From NCBI GenBank assembly GCA_017553405.1, contig JAFZME010000086.1, forward strand, positions 1-60,968: 60,968 nucleotides of DNA, in the 5' to 3' direction. The stretch comes from Bacteroidales bacterium. GTDB taxonomy: Bacteria > Bacteroidota > Bacteroidia > Bacteroidales > UBA932. A program made the position numbers and the translations under genes. Shown one piece after another: positions 26,628-35,076 of this stretch (position 1 is the first letter of the stretch; every line of letters begins with the position of its first letter). The notes below the pieces were generated by a model. It did not search any database. It was not told where the DNA came from and saw only the letters and a program-made list of their open reading frames with translations.

Positions 26628-29026
26628 TGCCCGGTGATTTTGCCGGAAGAAGCAGCGAAGAACATCTGGCGCAGCTCCTCCGGACCTATGCTTTTGACGC
26701 CCGCCTCCCAGGTGGAGACAAAGTCTTTCGATGAGATGTACCTGAGGGCTATCAGGTCGCGCCAGGTGTCGTTTTCTTTCAGCTCCGAGTACATACGGCC
26801 GCTTACCATTCTTTTATAAAGGGCGGCGTCGCGCTTCGAGACGGGATTGGCGGCCAGGGAGTATATCGCCTTCTTCACGGCATCTTTGATGTCGCCCCTG
26901 CCTTCCAGCGCCGGCATTCCGTCTTCCGAAGCCTTTCCGTATGTCACCACAAAGTGCATACGCTCCTCCGGATAGGTCTCGGCAAGGGCGGTCACGTCCA
27001 CATAGTAGCCGGTCGGAGCCGCTCTTTTGACCACCTCGCACCTGAGCGCCTCTGCCGCGGCCTGCATCGTGAAGAAGGATGTAGAGGAAACCTGATAGGG
27101 GAAACTTACAACAAGCATATCATCCGGCGCCTGGAAATCGGGCATCATACGCGGAGATACTGCCGAACGTCTCTGGACCTTCGTACGGTCCGCCCTAAAC
27201 GCACCTGCGCTCTCGGTCAGAACCTTCTTCACCGCGTTTTCTTCGAGGTCGCCCACAAGTGTGAGCACTGCGCCGTTGACATTGGAAAAACGCGATTCGA
27301 TGAAACTGACAGCCCTGTCGAAGCCTTCTTTGCTCATCCCGGAGCACTTGAGGTAAAACTCCTTTTGGGACGCAGGGATGTCCCTTCGTGCCGTTATCCC
27401 CGCAAGGGCTCCTATAAGCAGCTGCAGCCTTGCCGACGGGGCGCTTCCTTCAAGCCGCAGCTCCGACGAAGTGAGCTTGAGTCTGACATCTATATCGCAG
27501 GTCCTGAGCATATTGAAGAAGTCGTAACCCGGAATCCCTCCTGCCGGCGCAAGGCGGAAGATATCGTCGTAGTGAAGCGTTTCGCCCGGCTTCAACCCCT
27601 GGATCGACTGGTAGCCGCCGGGGATTGAAAGGCAGAAACTGAATCTCGCGAATTCATCGCTGCGCGTCATCAGGACAGTCTTGAGCCCGTTGGTGAAAGT
27701 CCATATCGAGCCCCCTCCGATGGGATCCCTTCGAGTCTCCTTTATTTTTATTTTAGGCGCGGTGACCCGCAGTCCGAGCGTGTCGCCCATTCTCCAGGAG
27801 TAGTCCGACTCGATCTTGGTGTAGTAGCCTACGAGGTAGGCAAGGTTGTAGTCGAACAGGACCCTGTTGTCGTCCACTTCTCCTTCCGGCGTTACGAAAT
27901 CTATATGGACTCCCGTCCTCTGGTCCAGCAGGGCCGCCGCTATCCTGTTGAAAAGGGCGAGCTGGGCTGAATCGGCGACGTTCTTCCTGGCGAAAAGGGT
28001 TGACTCCTCGTCGGGCGCCGCGAGGGATCCGCCATACAGGTAGGCGGCGATACACCTTTCCGCCTTGCGCGGATTGCGATTAAGCGTTCCCATCTCCCGC
28101 GCAAGCGCACGCCGCGTGTGGAGGAACTCCACCGGAGTGGCTCCCTGGCTCTCCAACGCGCCGAACACCCTTCCCAGCGCCTCGAGCGCCTCTTCCATAT
28201 ACAGACTGTCGGTCCTGACCGTGAAGCGGTGGAGTTCGTCGCCATCGCCGGATGCGCTGCTTGTGTACTCGTAATCAATGGACCTGAAGGGGACTTTCCT
28301 GTTGCGGAATTCCCTCTCCAGGCGGTGACGGACTATCAGGGAAAATTCACGTGAGAATATGTCCATCACGAGGGGCTGCGCCGTGTTCATCAGGCGCCGC
28401 CTGGTCCTCGGGGCGGCATACGACACGCTGACCGAGCACTCTGGCCCTGTCTTGCTGAAGAAAGAAGGAACCGGAGATGGCTCCCACACATAGTTGAAGG
28501 CCGGGGCCTTGGCGTAGAGCGGGCGCACTATCATAGATATGAGATCCATCCTGTCCTTGACGGTCTTCGGGTCTATGTCGCCGGAGAGTACTATCGCAGA
28601 GGGGACGTCGGTTGTCGATATGATGCCGAATGCGGCGAGCAGGGCGGAGTCGGCCACTTCTTTCTTCCCGACGGGGATGCGGTCGAAACGGTAGACAGTC
28701 GATCCGCCGTTGTCCGTGAAGTAGCCTTCAGACCTCGGGCCGGAGCCGTTGCCGGAGAAAAAGCGGACCGGAGGTACGGTCCCCGCCCGGGGCGAATCGA
28801 GCCTTGAGGCACTTGCCTCCGAGACCGGCTCGCCCTTAAGGATGACCGCCATATCGGCATATCCGATTTTGGCAGTATCGACTGCCAAATAGTATGAGAT
28901 GCCGTTTCTGAGCTCGCCGACGGTGATGGTCGAGTCGGCCTGCAGGGGGACCAAAGACTGCGCTGGCATCATTATTGAAATACCAGCCAGCGCAATTATT
29001 GTCGATATGGCCCTTTTGAGGAACAT
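26624..29026 (-). CDS. M16-peptidase-like protein lacking the zinc motif
   Basis: Exported protein (signal peptide at residues 1-22, cleaved after MMPAQS or nearby) related to the pitrilysin/PqqL family. The fold is recognisable from the N-terminal LRNGISYYLAV block, VPSAIVLSGDIDPKTV, the segment FSREFSLIVRHRLEREFRNR and the DLEENAVKKVL repeat at the second half. At 800 residues it is about 140 shorter than Bacteroidota M16 proteins. The HxxEH zinc-binding sequence (normally in a HFLEHM block after the first strands) is absent, and the region carries VRFFSGNGSGPRSEG instead. It is therefore probably a non-catalytic homologue, like the partner subunits of M16B pairs. DUF3109 gene follows with a 4-nt overlap. 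Confidence 0.8.
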   Translation of the reverse strand: MFLKRAISTIIALAGISIMMPAQSLVPLQADSTITVGELRNGISYYLAVDTAKIGYADMAVILKGEPVSEASASRLDSPRAGTVPPVRFFSGNGSGPRSEGYFTDNGGSTVYRFDRIPVGKKEVADSALLAAFGIISTTDVPSAIVLSGDIDPKTVKDRMDLISMIVRPLYAKAPAFNYVWEPSPVPSFFSKTGPECSVSVSYAAPRTRRRLMNTAQPLVMDIFSREFSLIVRHRLEREFRNRKVPFRSIDYEYTSSASGDGDELHRFTVRTDSLYMEEALEALGRVFGALESQGATPVEFLHTRRALAREMGTLNRNPRKAERCIAAYLYGGSLAAPDEESTLFARKNVADSAQLALFNRIAAALLDQRTGVHIDFVTPEGEVDDNRVLFDYNLAYLVGYYTKIESDYSWRMGDTLGLRVTAPKIKIKETRRDPIGGGSIWTFTNGLKTVLMTRSDEFARFSFCLSIPGGYQSIQGLKPGETLHYDDIFRLAPAGGIPGYDFFNMLRTCDIDVRLKLTSSELRLEGSAPSARLQLLIGALAGITARRDIPASQKEFYLKCSGMSKEGFDRAVSFIESRFSNVNGAVLTLVGDLEENAVKKVLTESAGAFRADRTKVQRRSAVSPRMMPDFQAPDDMLVVSFPYQVSSTSFFTMQAAAEALRCEVVKRAAPTGYYVDVTALAETYPEERMHFVVTYGKASEDGMPALEGRGDIKDAVKKAIYSLAANPVSKRDAALYKRMVSGRMYSELKENDTWRDLIALRYISSKDFVSTWEAGVKSIGPEELRQMFFAASSGKITGQ

Positions 29027-29045
29027 AAATTATCTCCCTGAGGTG

Positions 29046-29079
29046 CAAATTTAAAGATAATTATTGCTATTTTTGCAAA
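29046..29079 (-). promoter_or_regulatory. Promoter of the M16-like gene
   Basis: Minus strand reads TTTG, 22 nt, TAAATTTG (perfect -7 box, spacing slightly long), 20 nt before the ATG. Confidence 0.55.
29068..29075 (+). promoter_or_regulatory. -7 promoter box of the TPR gene (TATTTTTG)
   Basis: Perfect TAnnTTTG, 40 nt before the ATG at 29115. It lies inside the divergent promoter of the M16-like gene, so the two polymerase sites overlap. No clear -33 box. Confidence 0.5.
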
Positions 29080-29114
29080 ATGTGTGCTTGAGATTAATGA
29101 AAAACGCGACAACT

Positions 29115-30050
29115 ATGAAAAGGATTATGTTAGCACTTGCAGCCCTCGTTTGCGCTGCATCGTTCGTTTCCGCCCAGGATATGGCGGTTGCCACTGAGAC
29201 CTACAATAACGGCGTTATGGCCCTCCAGGGAGGAGACAAGGCCGCCGCCCTCAGCTATTTCAACGAGGCTCTTTCCCTTGGACAGGCCTGCGGCGATGAG
29301 GGAGCGGAGCTCGTGACCAACTGCAAGAACGCCATCCCCGGCATCATACTCTCGATAGCAAAGAGCCAGATCAACGACGGCGCCTATGACGACGCTGTCA
29401 AGACGCTGGATGAGGCGGCCGCCAAGGCTAAGGAATACGGTGTCGACGGCATCCCTGCCGAAGCCGCCGAGCTCACGACCAATGCTTATCTCCGCAAGGG
29501 CACCAGCCTTCTCAAGGAGAAAGATATGGCAGGCGCAGCAGGCGCTCTCGAGAAAGTTGTCGCAGCTGAGCCGACCAACGGCAATGCATCCTTGATGCTT
29601 GGCCAGGCCCTGATGGGCTGCGCCGACCTCGATGGAGCCATCGAAGCCTTCAAGGTCGCCGCTGCCAACGGCAAGGCCGATCAGGCCAACAAGATGCTCG
29701 GCAACATCTACCTCAAGCAGGGCCAGGCCCTCCTCAAGGGAGGCAAGAACGCTGAAGCCATCGAGGCTTTCCAGACCGCCAATTCCTATGTCGAGAATCC
29801 TGCCTCTTACAAGCTCATCGCAAGCGCCTATTCGAAGCTCGGCAAGACATCCGCTTCACTTGAGGCCTACAAGAAGTACCTCGAGCTCAATCCCACCGCA
29901 AAGGATGCTGCAGGCGTGAAGCTCACCATCGCCGCGACCGCCCAGAAGGCCGGCGACAAGGCCACCGCCATCGAATACTATCAGCAGATAGTCGGCGACG
30001 CCCAGTACGGCGCGACCGCGAAGCAGCAGCTTGAAGTCCTCAAGAAGTAA
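29115..30050 (+). CDS. Exported tetratricopeptide-repeat protein
   Basis: Periplasmic TPR scaffold of 311 residues. The signal peptide MKRIMLALAALVCAASFVSA is followed by Gln-Asp. I choose this start because two earlier in-frame ATGs would place extra residues before an otherwise perfect signal. TPR-like helices run through the protein: YNNGVMALQGGDKAAALSYF, NDGAYDDAVKTLDEAAAKAK, AYLRKGTSLLKEKDMAGAAG, LGQALMGCADLDGAIEAF, GKNAEAIEAFQTA, YSKLGKTSASLEAYKKY and GDKATAIEYYQQI. Very Ala/Lys-rich with few Cys. Probably protein-protein interaction at the envelope. The U32 gene starts directly after its stop. Confidence 0.88.
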   Translation: MKRIMLALAALVCAASFVSAQDMAVATETYNNGVMALQGGDKAAALSYFNEALSLGQACGDEGAELVTNCKNAIPGIILSIAKSQINDGAYDDAVKTLDEAAAKAKEYGVDGIPAEAAELTTNAYLRKGTSLLKEKDMAGAAGALEKVVAAEPTNGNASLMLGQALMGCADLDGAIEAFKVAAANGKADQANKMLGNIYLKQGQALLKGGKNAEAIEAFQTANSYVENPASYKLIASAYSKLGKTSASLEAYKKYLELNPTAKDAAGVKLTIAATAQKAGDKATAIEYYQQIVGDAQYGATAKQQLEVLKK

Positions 30051-31607
30051 ATGACTCCCCTGGAGATTCTCGCTCCGGCGAGGAACGCAGAAATCGGCAT
30101 CGCAGCAATCCGTTGCGGTGCCGATGCCGTGTATATCGCCGGGCCGAAGTTCGGCGCGCGCTACGCCGCAGGAAACGAATTCGACGACATAAGGCGGCTT
30201 TGCTCCTACGCCCACCGCTTCGGCGCGAGAATCTACCTGACGCTCAACACCATACTTTACGACGGCGAGCTCGAAGAGGCCGCAGCGGCGCTCCGCCGTG
30301 CCGAAGAGGCCGGAGTGGACGCCGTCATCGTCCAGGACCCGGCGGTCGTGAAGCTCGCCCGGGAGGCTGGCGTGAGCCTGCCTCTCCACGCGTCCACGCA
30401 GTGCGCGATAAGGACGCCGGAGCGGGCGGCCTGGCTGGAGAGCCTTGGCTTCACGAGACTTATCCTCGAGCGGCAGCTCTCGCTCGGCCAGGTCCGGGCG
30501 ATCAGAGCCGCGACGAAGTCCGACCTGGAGTTTTTCGTCCACGGGGCGCTTTGCGTGTCCTATAGCGGCAACTGCTATCTCTCGGAAAAACTGTCGGGCC
30601 GCAGCGCCAACAGGGGGGAGTGCGTCCAGGCGTGCCGTTCGTTGTACGACCTGGTGGATGCGGACGGGAAGGTGCTGGTCCGCAACAAGGCCCTCCTGTC
30701 GCTTAAGGATTTCAACCTGCTCGGCAGGATGGAAGAGCTTGCGGATGCCGGGGTGTGCTCATTCAAGATCGAGGGCCGGCTGAAGAATATTTCCTATGTG
30801 AAGAATGTCGTGAGGGAATATTCCCTTGCACTGGACTCTCTTGTTGCGAAATATCCCGAAAAATACACGCGCGCCTCTTTCGGAAGGGTTTCCGGCGGCT
30901 TCACGCCTGCTCCGGACAAGACATTCAACAGGGGTTACACCCAGCTTTTCATAGACGGGAAACGGGGGAAATGGTCCTCGATGGACGCGCCGACCTCCCT
31001 CGGAGAGAGAGTCGGCACCGTGTCTGAAATCCGCAGGGGCGCCTCGATGACTCTCAGGCTCAAGGGGCTTCCGGGAGGCGTCACTCTGGAAAACGGCGAC
31101 GGCTTTGCCTTCGTCGGGCGTGACGGCTCCGTCACGGGATTTCGCGGCGACATCTGTCGCGGCGCGGAAATCGTCTGCAAGAGCGTCGACGGGCTTTCCG
31201 AAGGGACGGCGCTGTGGCGCAACGTGAGCATCGCCTTTGAGCGCGAGCTCGAGCGCAATATGCCTGAAAGGCTTATTCCGGCGCTTATCAACGTAAAAGC
31301 GGCCGACGGCGCCATAGTATTTGAAGCCGTCTCCGAAGACGGCAGGGAGGCCGTTGTCACGGAAGATGTTTCCGGAAATGAAACGGCGCGTGATGCGGAG
31401 CGGATGATCTCAATGATCAGGTCTCAGTTATCGAAAAAATCCGGCGATTTCGCATTCTCGGTCGGGAGCATTGACGGCGATGGCGGTTTTCCTATGATGA
31501 GCGCGTCTTTTATCAACGGCATCAGGAGAACTCTTGCCGAAAAGCTTGCCGCCCTGCCTTGCCCTCGCATTAAAGAGACCGCCGGTACTCCGGCCCCTGC
31601 CAAATGA
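30051..31607 (+). CDS. Peptidase U32 family protein (RlhA/TrhP-like), main domain
   Basis: U32 proteins act in tRNA or rRNA hydroxylation (TrhP, RlhA) despite the peptidase name. The 518 residues begin with a TIM-barrel (LEILAPARNAEIGIAAIRCG, AVYIAGPKFGARYAA, HASTQCAIRTPE). Conserved Cys occur around residues 166-200 (HGALCVSYSGNCYLS, ECVQACRSLYDL), the ligands expected for an iron-sulphur cluster, then FKIEGRLKN. It abuts the TPR gene with no gap (TAA-ATG). It stops before the C-terminal Cys-containing segment that Bacteroidota U32 proteins normally carry. That segment is the next gene, overlapping by ATGA. Which RNA it modifies cannot be told. Confidence 0.87.
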   Translation: MTPLEILAPARNAEIGIAAIRCGADAVYIAGPKFGARYAAGNEFDDIRRLCSYAHRFGARIYLTLNTILYDGELEEAAAALRRAEEAGVDAVIVQDPAVVKLAREAGVSLPLHASTQCAIRTPERAAWLESLGFTRLILERQLSLGQVRAIRAATKSDLEFFVHGALCVSYSGNCYLSEKLSGRSANRGECVQACRSLYDLVDADGKVLVRNKALLSLKDFNLLGRMEELADAGVCSFKIEGRLKNISYVKNVVREYSLALDSLVAKYPEKYTRASFGRVSGGFTPAPDKTFNRGYTQLFIDGKRGKWSSMDAPTSLGERVGTVSEIRRGASMTLRLKGLPGGVTLENGDGFAFVGRDGSVTGFRGDICRGAEIVCKSVDGLSEGTALWRNVSIAFERELERNMPERLIPALINVKAADGAIVFEAVSEDGREAVVTEDVSGNETARDAERMISMIRSQLSKKSGDFAFSVGSIDGDGGFPMMSASFINGIRRTLAEKLAALPCPRIKETAGTPAPAK

Positions 31608-31867
31608 AAAAAGCCACATATCTCGACAACCTCTCCAACCGCCTCAGCCTTTCGCTGAGCGACGGCGCCGAGAAGGCCTATGAACTGACTCACCGCAAGG
31701 ACGCCGAGCTTATGCGCACCCGTTACTGCATCCGCTATGAACTTGGCCTGTGTCCCGTCCATCAGGGCGCAAAGCCCACAGGGCCGCTTTTCCTTCTCAA
31801 CAACGGCCGCCGCCTCGCCCTCGGCTTCGATTGCGCGGCCTGTGAGATGACCGTTGTGGAGGCGTAG
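31604..31867 (+). CDS. Split C-terminal domain of the U32 protein, 87 residues
   Basis: Small protein with four Cys (RTRYCIRYELGLCPVH and FDCAACEM). As I remember Bacteroidota U32 proteins, they end with a very similar block: a YLxN-type start, R-Y-C-I-x-Y/H-x-L-G-x-C-P and a FDC-x-x-C-E/Q-M finish. Here it is encoded separately in the -1 frame, starting at the ATG that overlaps the U32 stop (ATGA). It could be a natural gene fission with re-initiation, a recent frameshift, or -1 slippage. The A-run AAATGAAAAAAG lies at the junction. The Cys are intact, so the pair may still assemble one enzyme. Confidence 0.8.
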   Translation: MKKATYLDNLSNRLSLSLSDGAEKAYELTHRKDAELMRTRYCIRYELGLCPVHQGAKPTGPLFLLNNGRRLALGFDCAACEMTVVEA

Positions 31868-31906
31868 ATTTTGTAGTAAAAAATAAATTGCATAAAACGA
31901 TTCGTT

Positions 31907-32128
31907 ATGTCAAAAGATGGAACTTTTCTCGGTCTGATGACCGGACTGGCGGCCGGAGTGGTGCTCGGGCTGCTTTTCGCCCCTGAAAAGGGCACGAAGA
32001 CACGTGAAAGACTTCGCAAGATTGCGGAAGACGGATATGAGGATCTAAAGGATTTTATGGACAAGGAGGAGAAGCCTTTCGAGGCCGATCCCGTCTATGA
32101 CGCAGAGGAAAAAGCCGAAGATGAATAG
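31907..32128 (+). CDS. YtxH-domain protein
   Basis: Small envelope or stress protein of 73 residues: a glycine-rich membrane helix (FLGLMTGLAAGVVLGLLFAP, residues 7-26), the YtxH hallmark APEKGTKTRERL, then a very acidic tail. First of three overlapping genes (YtxH, holin-X-like, 77-residue protein), an arrangement I recall from several Bacteroidota. Function unknown. Confidence 0.87.
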   Translation: MSKDGTFLGLMTGLAAGVVLGLLFAPEKGTKTRERLRKIAEDGYEDLKDFMDKEEKPFEADPVYDAEEKAEDE

Positions 32129-32483
32129 TATGCTGGAGCCTCTTGGCGACCTCTCGCAGACCGCCAAAGAGTACATCGACCTTCGTGTCGATGAGGTTAA
32201 GCTCAAGACGGCGAAGGGCCTGTCGGTTTCTGTAAGCCGTATTTTGAGCTACATCCTCATTTTCGGAGTCGCGACCAATCTCCTGCTGGTTCTCTCGTTC
32301 GCCGCCATTCTTTTGCTCGGCGATGCGCTGGGAGGCTACGGACTGGCCGCGCTGATCGTTTCGGCCGTGCTTCTGGTCCTTCTCGTGGTGCTTGTCCTTC
32401 TGAGGAACAGGCTCTTCCGCGGAGGTTTCGTGAAGCTTTTCATTAAACTGTTTTATCCCCAGCAAGATGAAGCCCAGGTATAG
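32121..32483 (+). CDS. Holin-X/phage-holin-superfamily membrane protein
   Basis: The 120-residue protein has an N-terminal amphipathic region (LGDLSQTAKEYIDLRVDEVK) and two long membrane helices (ILSYILIFGVATNLLLVLSF and ALIVSAVLLVLLVVLVLL). This is the pattern of the 'putative actinobacterial holin-X' family, which is chromosomal and not tied to prophage. The start ATG overlaps the YtxH stop by 8 nt. A start at the next ATG (32130) is possible. Likely envelope stress or membrane-associated partner of YtxH (inference). Confidence 0.78.
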   Translation: MNSMLEPLGDLSQTAKEYIDLRVDEVKLKTAKGLSVSVSRILSYILIFGVATNLLLVLSFAAILLLGDALGGYGLAALIVSAVLLVLLVVLVLLRNRLFRGGFVKLFIKLFYPQQDEAQV

Positions 32484-32700
32484 CGAAATACGTACGGTCG
32501 AGGAGCTCGACCGTGCGATTGCCCGTAATCACGACGCAATACGCCATAAGGAAGCGGTCATCTCACGCCGGTATCAAAGGGTGAGGGAAAGCCTCACTCC
32601 TTCCGCCCTTCTGACCGAAGGGATGCGCCAGATCATCGGCTTCCTCCCTCTGCCGGAATTCGCCTTCCGCTTCCTCGGACGTCTTTTCCGCAGGAAATGA
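32467..32700 (+). CDS. Hypothetical protein, 77 residues
   Basis: Basic, helical protein with no assigned family. It has an N-terminal charged helix pair (EIRTVEELDRAIARNHDAIR) and a C-terminal amphipathic or membrane-associated segment (MRQIIGFLPLPEFAFRFLGR) ending in basic residues. It overlaps the holin-X-like gene by 17 nt and the aminopeptidase start by 4 nt. It belongs with the YtxH cassette. Confidence 0.75.
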   Translation: MKPRYSEIRTVEELDRAIARNHDAIRHKEAVISRRYQRVRESLTPSALLTEGMRQIIGFLPLPEFAFRFLGRLFRRK

Positions 32701-34508
32701 ATCCGAAGCTGGAGGCCATCCGTTCCCTGATGAGGAGCCGGGGCTGGGACGCCGTCGTCATCACCGGCAGCGACCCCCATTCAAGTGAATATCCCGCCCT
32801 CCGCTGGAAACAGGTGGAGTGGGTTTCCGGCTTCACCGGTGAGGCCGGGGAGCTTGTCATTACGGCGGATCACGCCGGGCTGTGGACCGACACTCGATAT
32901 TTCATCCAGGCGGAGAAGCAGCTCGCCGGCACAGGCATAGTCCTCCATAAGACGAGAGTGCCGGATGAGGTGCTCATCCCGGAGTGGCTCTCGAGGCAGG
33001 ATTTCGACTGCGACGAGGAAGGGCCTGTGATAGCCGTGGACGGGCTCGCGACCAACGTGGGCGAGGTCGAGGGTATCGAGGAGGCCTTTTCGGGCCGGGT
33101 GCGCATAGTCAGCGCTCCGGATTTTCTGTCGCCTTTATGGCGTGGCCGTCCCGTTATTCCTGCGACTCCGATAATCACGCTTGGCCGGGACATCACCGGC
33201 GAAAGCCGCATCGAGAGGATAGCCGCGCTGCGCGAGGCGCTTGCGGAGAAGGAGTGCGACGCGATGCTTGTGACGGCTCTCGACGAGATCGCCTGGCTGC
33301 TCTGCGTACGCGGAAGCGACGTGGAGTTCAATCCGGTGGTGATATCATATCTCGTGGTCACGATGGACGCCGTGAAGTGGTTTGTCCGCAAGGACTCTTT
33401 CGACGCCCTCGATGAGAACACGGAAGACAGTTTTTCCGAACTCGCCGACGAGGGAATAGATATCCTGGGCTACGATTCCATCGGGATGTACCTTTCGTCG
33501 CTTGCTGAAAGCGGCGATGTGGGCAGGATTCTCTATGACCCGTCGTCCCTCAACTATGACATTTTCGGGATGATAAGCGTCCCGACAGTGAGGGCCGCGT
33601 CGCCGATTGCCGGGATGAAGGCGGTGAAAAATGATGTGGAAATAGCCTGGATGAGGGATATCCACGTCCAGGACGGCCTCGCGATGGAGAAGTTCCTCTA
33701 CTTTATAGAAAGGGAGATGTCGGAGGGGAGGATGCTTTCCGAAAGGGAAGCCGCCCTGCAGCTTGATGCTTTACGGGCGGAGATTCCCGGATGGATGGGC
33801 GGAAGTTTCGAGACCATTTCGGCCTATGGCTCCAACGCCGCGCTGCCGCACTATGCGACTCCCGTCGAGGGCTCCGCAATCCTTAGGCCGCGCGGGCTCT
33901 ACCTCGTCGACAGCGGCGGGCAGTACATAGGCAGCACAACTGATATTACCCGAACCATCCCGCTCGGCGAATGCACTCCGCTGGAGATGGAGGATTACAC
34001 GCTGGTCTTGAAGGGCCATATCGACCTTGCGATGGCGGTGTTCCCTGAAGGAACGCCCGGCTGCCGTATCGACGCCCTCGCCAGGAATCCTCTCTGGCAG
34101 TTCCGCCGCAATTTCGGCCACGGGACCGGCCACGGGGTCGGATTCTTCCTCTGCGTCCACGAAGGCCCGCAGGACATCCGCCAGAACCTCAACCCCACGC
34201 CTCTCCGCCCCGGGATGATTACCTCCGACGAGCCTGGAATATATCGTGAGGGCCTCCACGGCGTGCGCCACGAGAACCTCGTGCTCTGCCGGGAAGACTC
34301 TTCAAACGAGTTCGGCCACTGGCTTTCTTTCGAGCCGCTTACCCTGTGCCACTTCGACACGGATGCAATAATCCCGGATCTTCTGACCCGGGATGAAATA
34401 GAATGGCTCAACGCCTATAACGCATCGGTTGCCGAGACGCTTTCGCCGCTGCTGCCTCAGGAGGTCGCGCAGTGGCTTGAGCTCAAGTGCGCGCCGCTTA
34501 GACCGTAA
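32697..34508 (+). CDS. pepP: Xaa-Pro aminopeptidase (M24B)
   Basis: Removes N-terminal residues before proline. At 603 residues it has the three-domain layout of the large APP1-type enzymes: two creatinase-like N-terminal domains (residues about 1-300) then the pita-bread domain. Metal ligands are in DSGGQYIGSTTDITRT (two Asp), GHGTGHGVGFFLCVHE (His), TSDEPGIY (Glu) and HENLVL (Glu). No signal peptide, so cytosolic. Starts within the end of the 77-residue gene (ATGA overlap). Its end overlaps the convergent frr by 11 nt. The gene symbol follows common usage; pepP sensu stricto is the shorter form. Confidence 0.9.
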   Translation: MNPKLEAIRSLMRSRGWDAVVITGSDPHSSEYPALRWKQVEWVSGFTGEAGELVITADHAGLWTDTRYFIQAEKQLAGTGIVLHKTRVPDEVLIPEWLSRQDFDCDEEGPVIAVDGLATNVGEVEGIEEAFSGRVRIVSAPDFLSPLWRGRPVIPATPIITLGRDITGESRIERIAALREALAEKECDAMLVTALDEIAWLLCVRGSDVEFNPVVISYLVVTMDAVKWFVRKDSFDALDENTEDSFSELADEGIDILGYDSIGMYLSSLAESGDVGRILYDPSSLNYDIFGMISVPTVRAASPIAGMKAVKNDVEIAWMRDIHVQDGLAMEKFLYFIEREMSEGRMLSEREAALQLDALRAEIPGWMGGSFETISAYGSNAALPHYATPVEGSAILRPRGLYLVDSGGQYIGSTTDITRTIPLGECTPLEMEDYTLVLKGHIDLAMAVFPEGTPGCRIDALARNPLWQFRRNFGHGTGHGVGFFLCVHEGPQDIRQNLNPTPLRPGMITSDEPGIYREGLHGVRHENLVLCREDSSNEFGHWLSFEPLTLCHFDTDAIIPDLLTRDEIEWLNAYNASVAETLSPLLPQEVAQWLELKCAPLRP

Positions 34509-35064
34509 GGATTTCCTTCTCCTTTGCGTCGATGAGGGCGTCGATGGCCTTGACGTTCTTGTCGGTGACTTTCTGGAGCTCTTCCTCACCTTCCTTCTCG
34601 CCGTCCTCGGAAAGGCCCTCGTTCTTCTGGGCTTTCTTGAGGAGGTCGATGCCGTCGCGGCGGATGTTGCGGACGGAGACCTTGGAGGACTCTCCGGAGG
34701 CGCGGGCCTTCTTGATGAGCTCGCGGCGGCGCTCCTCGGTCAGGGCCGGGACGATGCAGCGGATGATCTCACCGTTGTTGGAAGGGGTGAGGCCGAGGTT
34801 GGCATCGAGGATGGCTTTCTCGATCTTGCCGATGAGATTGCGCTCCCAGGGCTGGATGGCGATGGTCTTCGCATCGGGGGTCGTGACGGAGGCAACTTGG
34901 AGAATGGGAGTCGGGGTGCCGTAGTAGTCGACGGTCACGCCGTTGAAGATGGAGGGGTTGGCCTTGCCGACCCTGTAGGTCTTGAGGTCCTCCTCGAGGT
35001 AATTGACGGCATCCTTCATCCTGAGATCTGACGCCTCTACAATTTCTTTCGCTTTGGGTAACAT
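34498..35064 (-). CDS. frr: Ribosome recycling factor
   Basis: Releases post-termination ribosomes with EF-G. The 188 residues start MLPKAKEIVEASDLRM and show domain I coiled coil, the domain II region TVDYYGTPTPILQVASV and the signature IRCIVPALTEERRRELIKKA. It lies 12 nt downstream of pyrH, a very common pairing across bacteria. The pyrH promoter probably drives both. Confidence 0.96.
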   Translation of the reverse strand: MLPKAKEIVEASDLRMKDAVNYLEEDLKTYRVGKANPSIFNGVTVDYYGTPTPILQVASVTTPDAKTIAIQPWERNLIGKIEKAILDANLGLTPSNNGEIIRCIVPALTEERRRELIKKARASGESSKVSVRNIRRDGIDLLKKAQKNEGLSEDGEKEGEEELQKVTDKNVKAIDALIDAKEKEILTV

Positions 35065-35076
35065 GGGTATTTCGTT

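Noticed and set aside
32121..32483. Prophage holin as evidence of a prophage
   Set aside because: The gene is in a YtxH cassette among housekeeping genes and no other phage gene is present.
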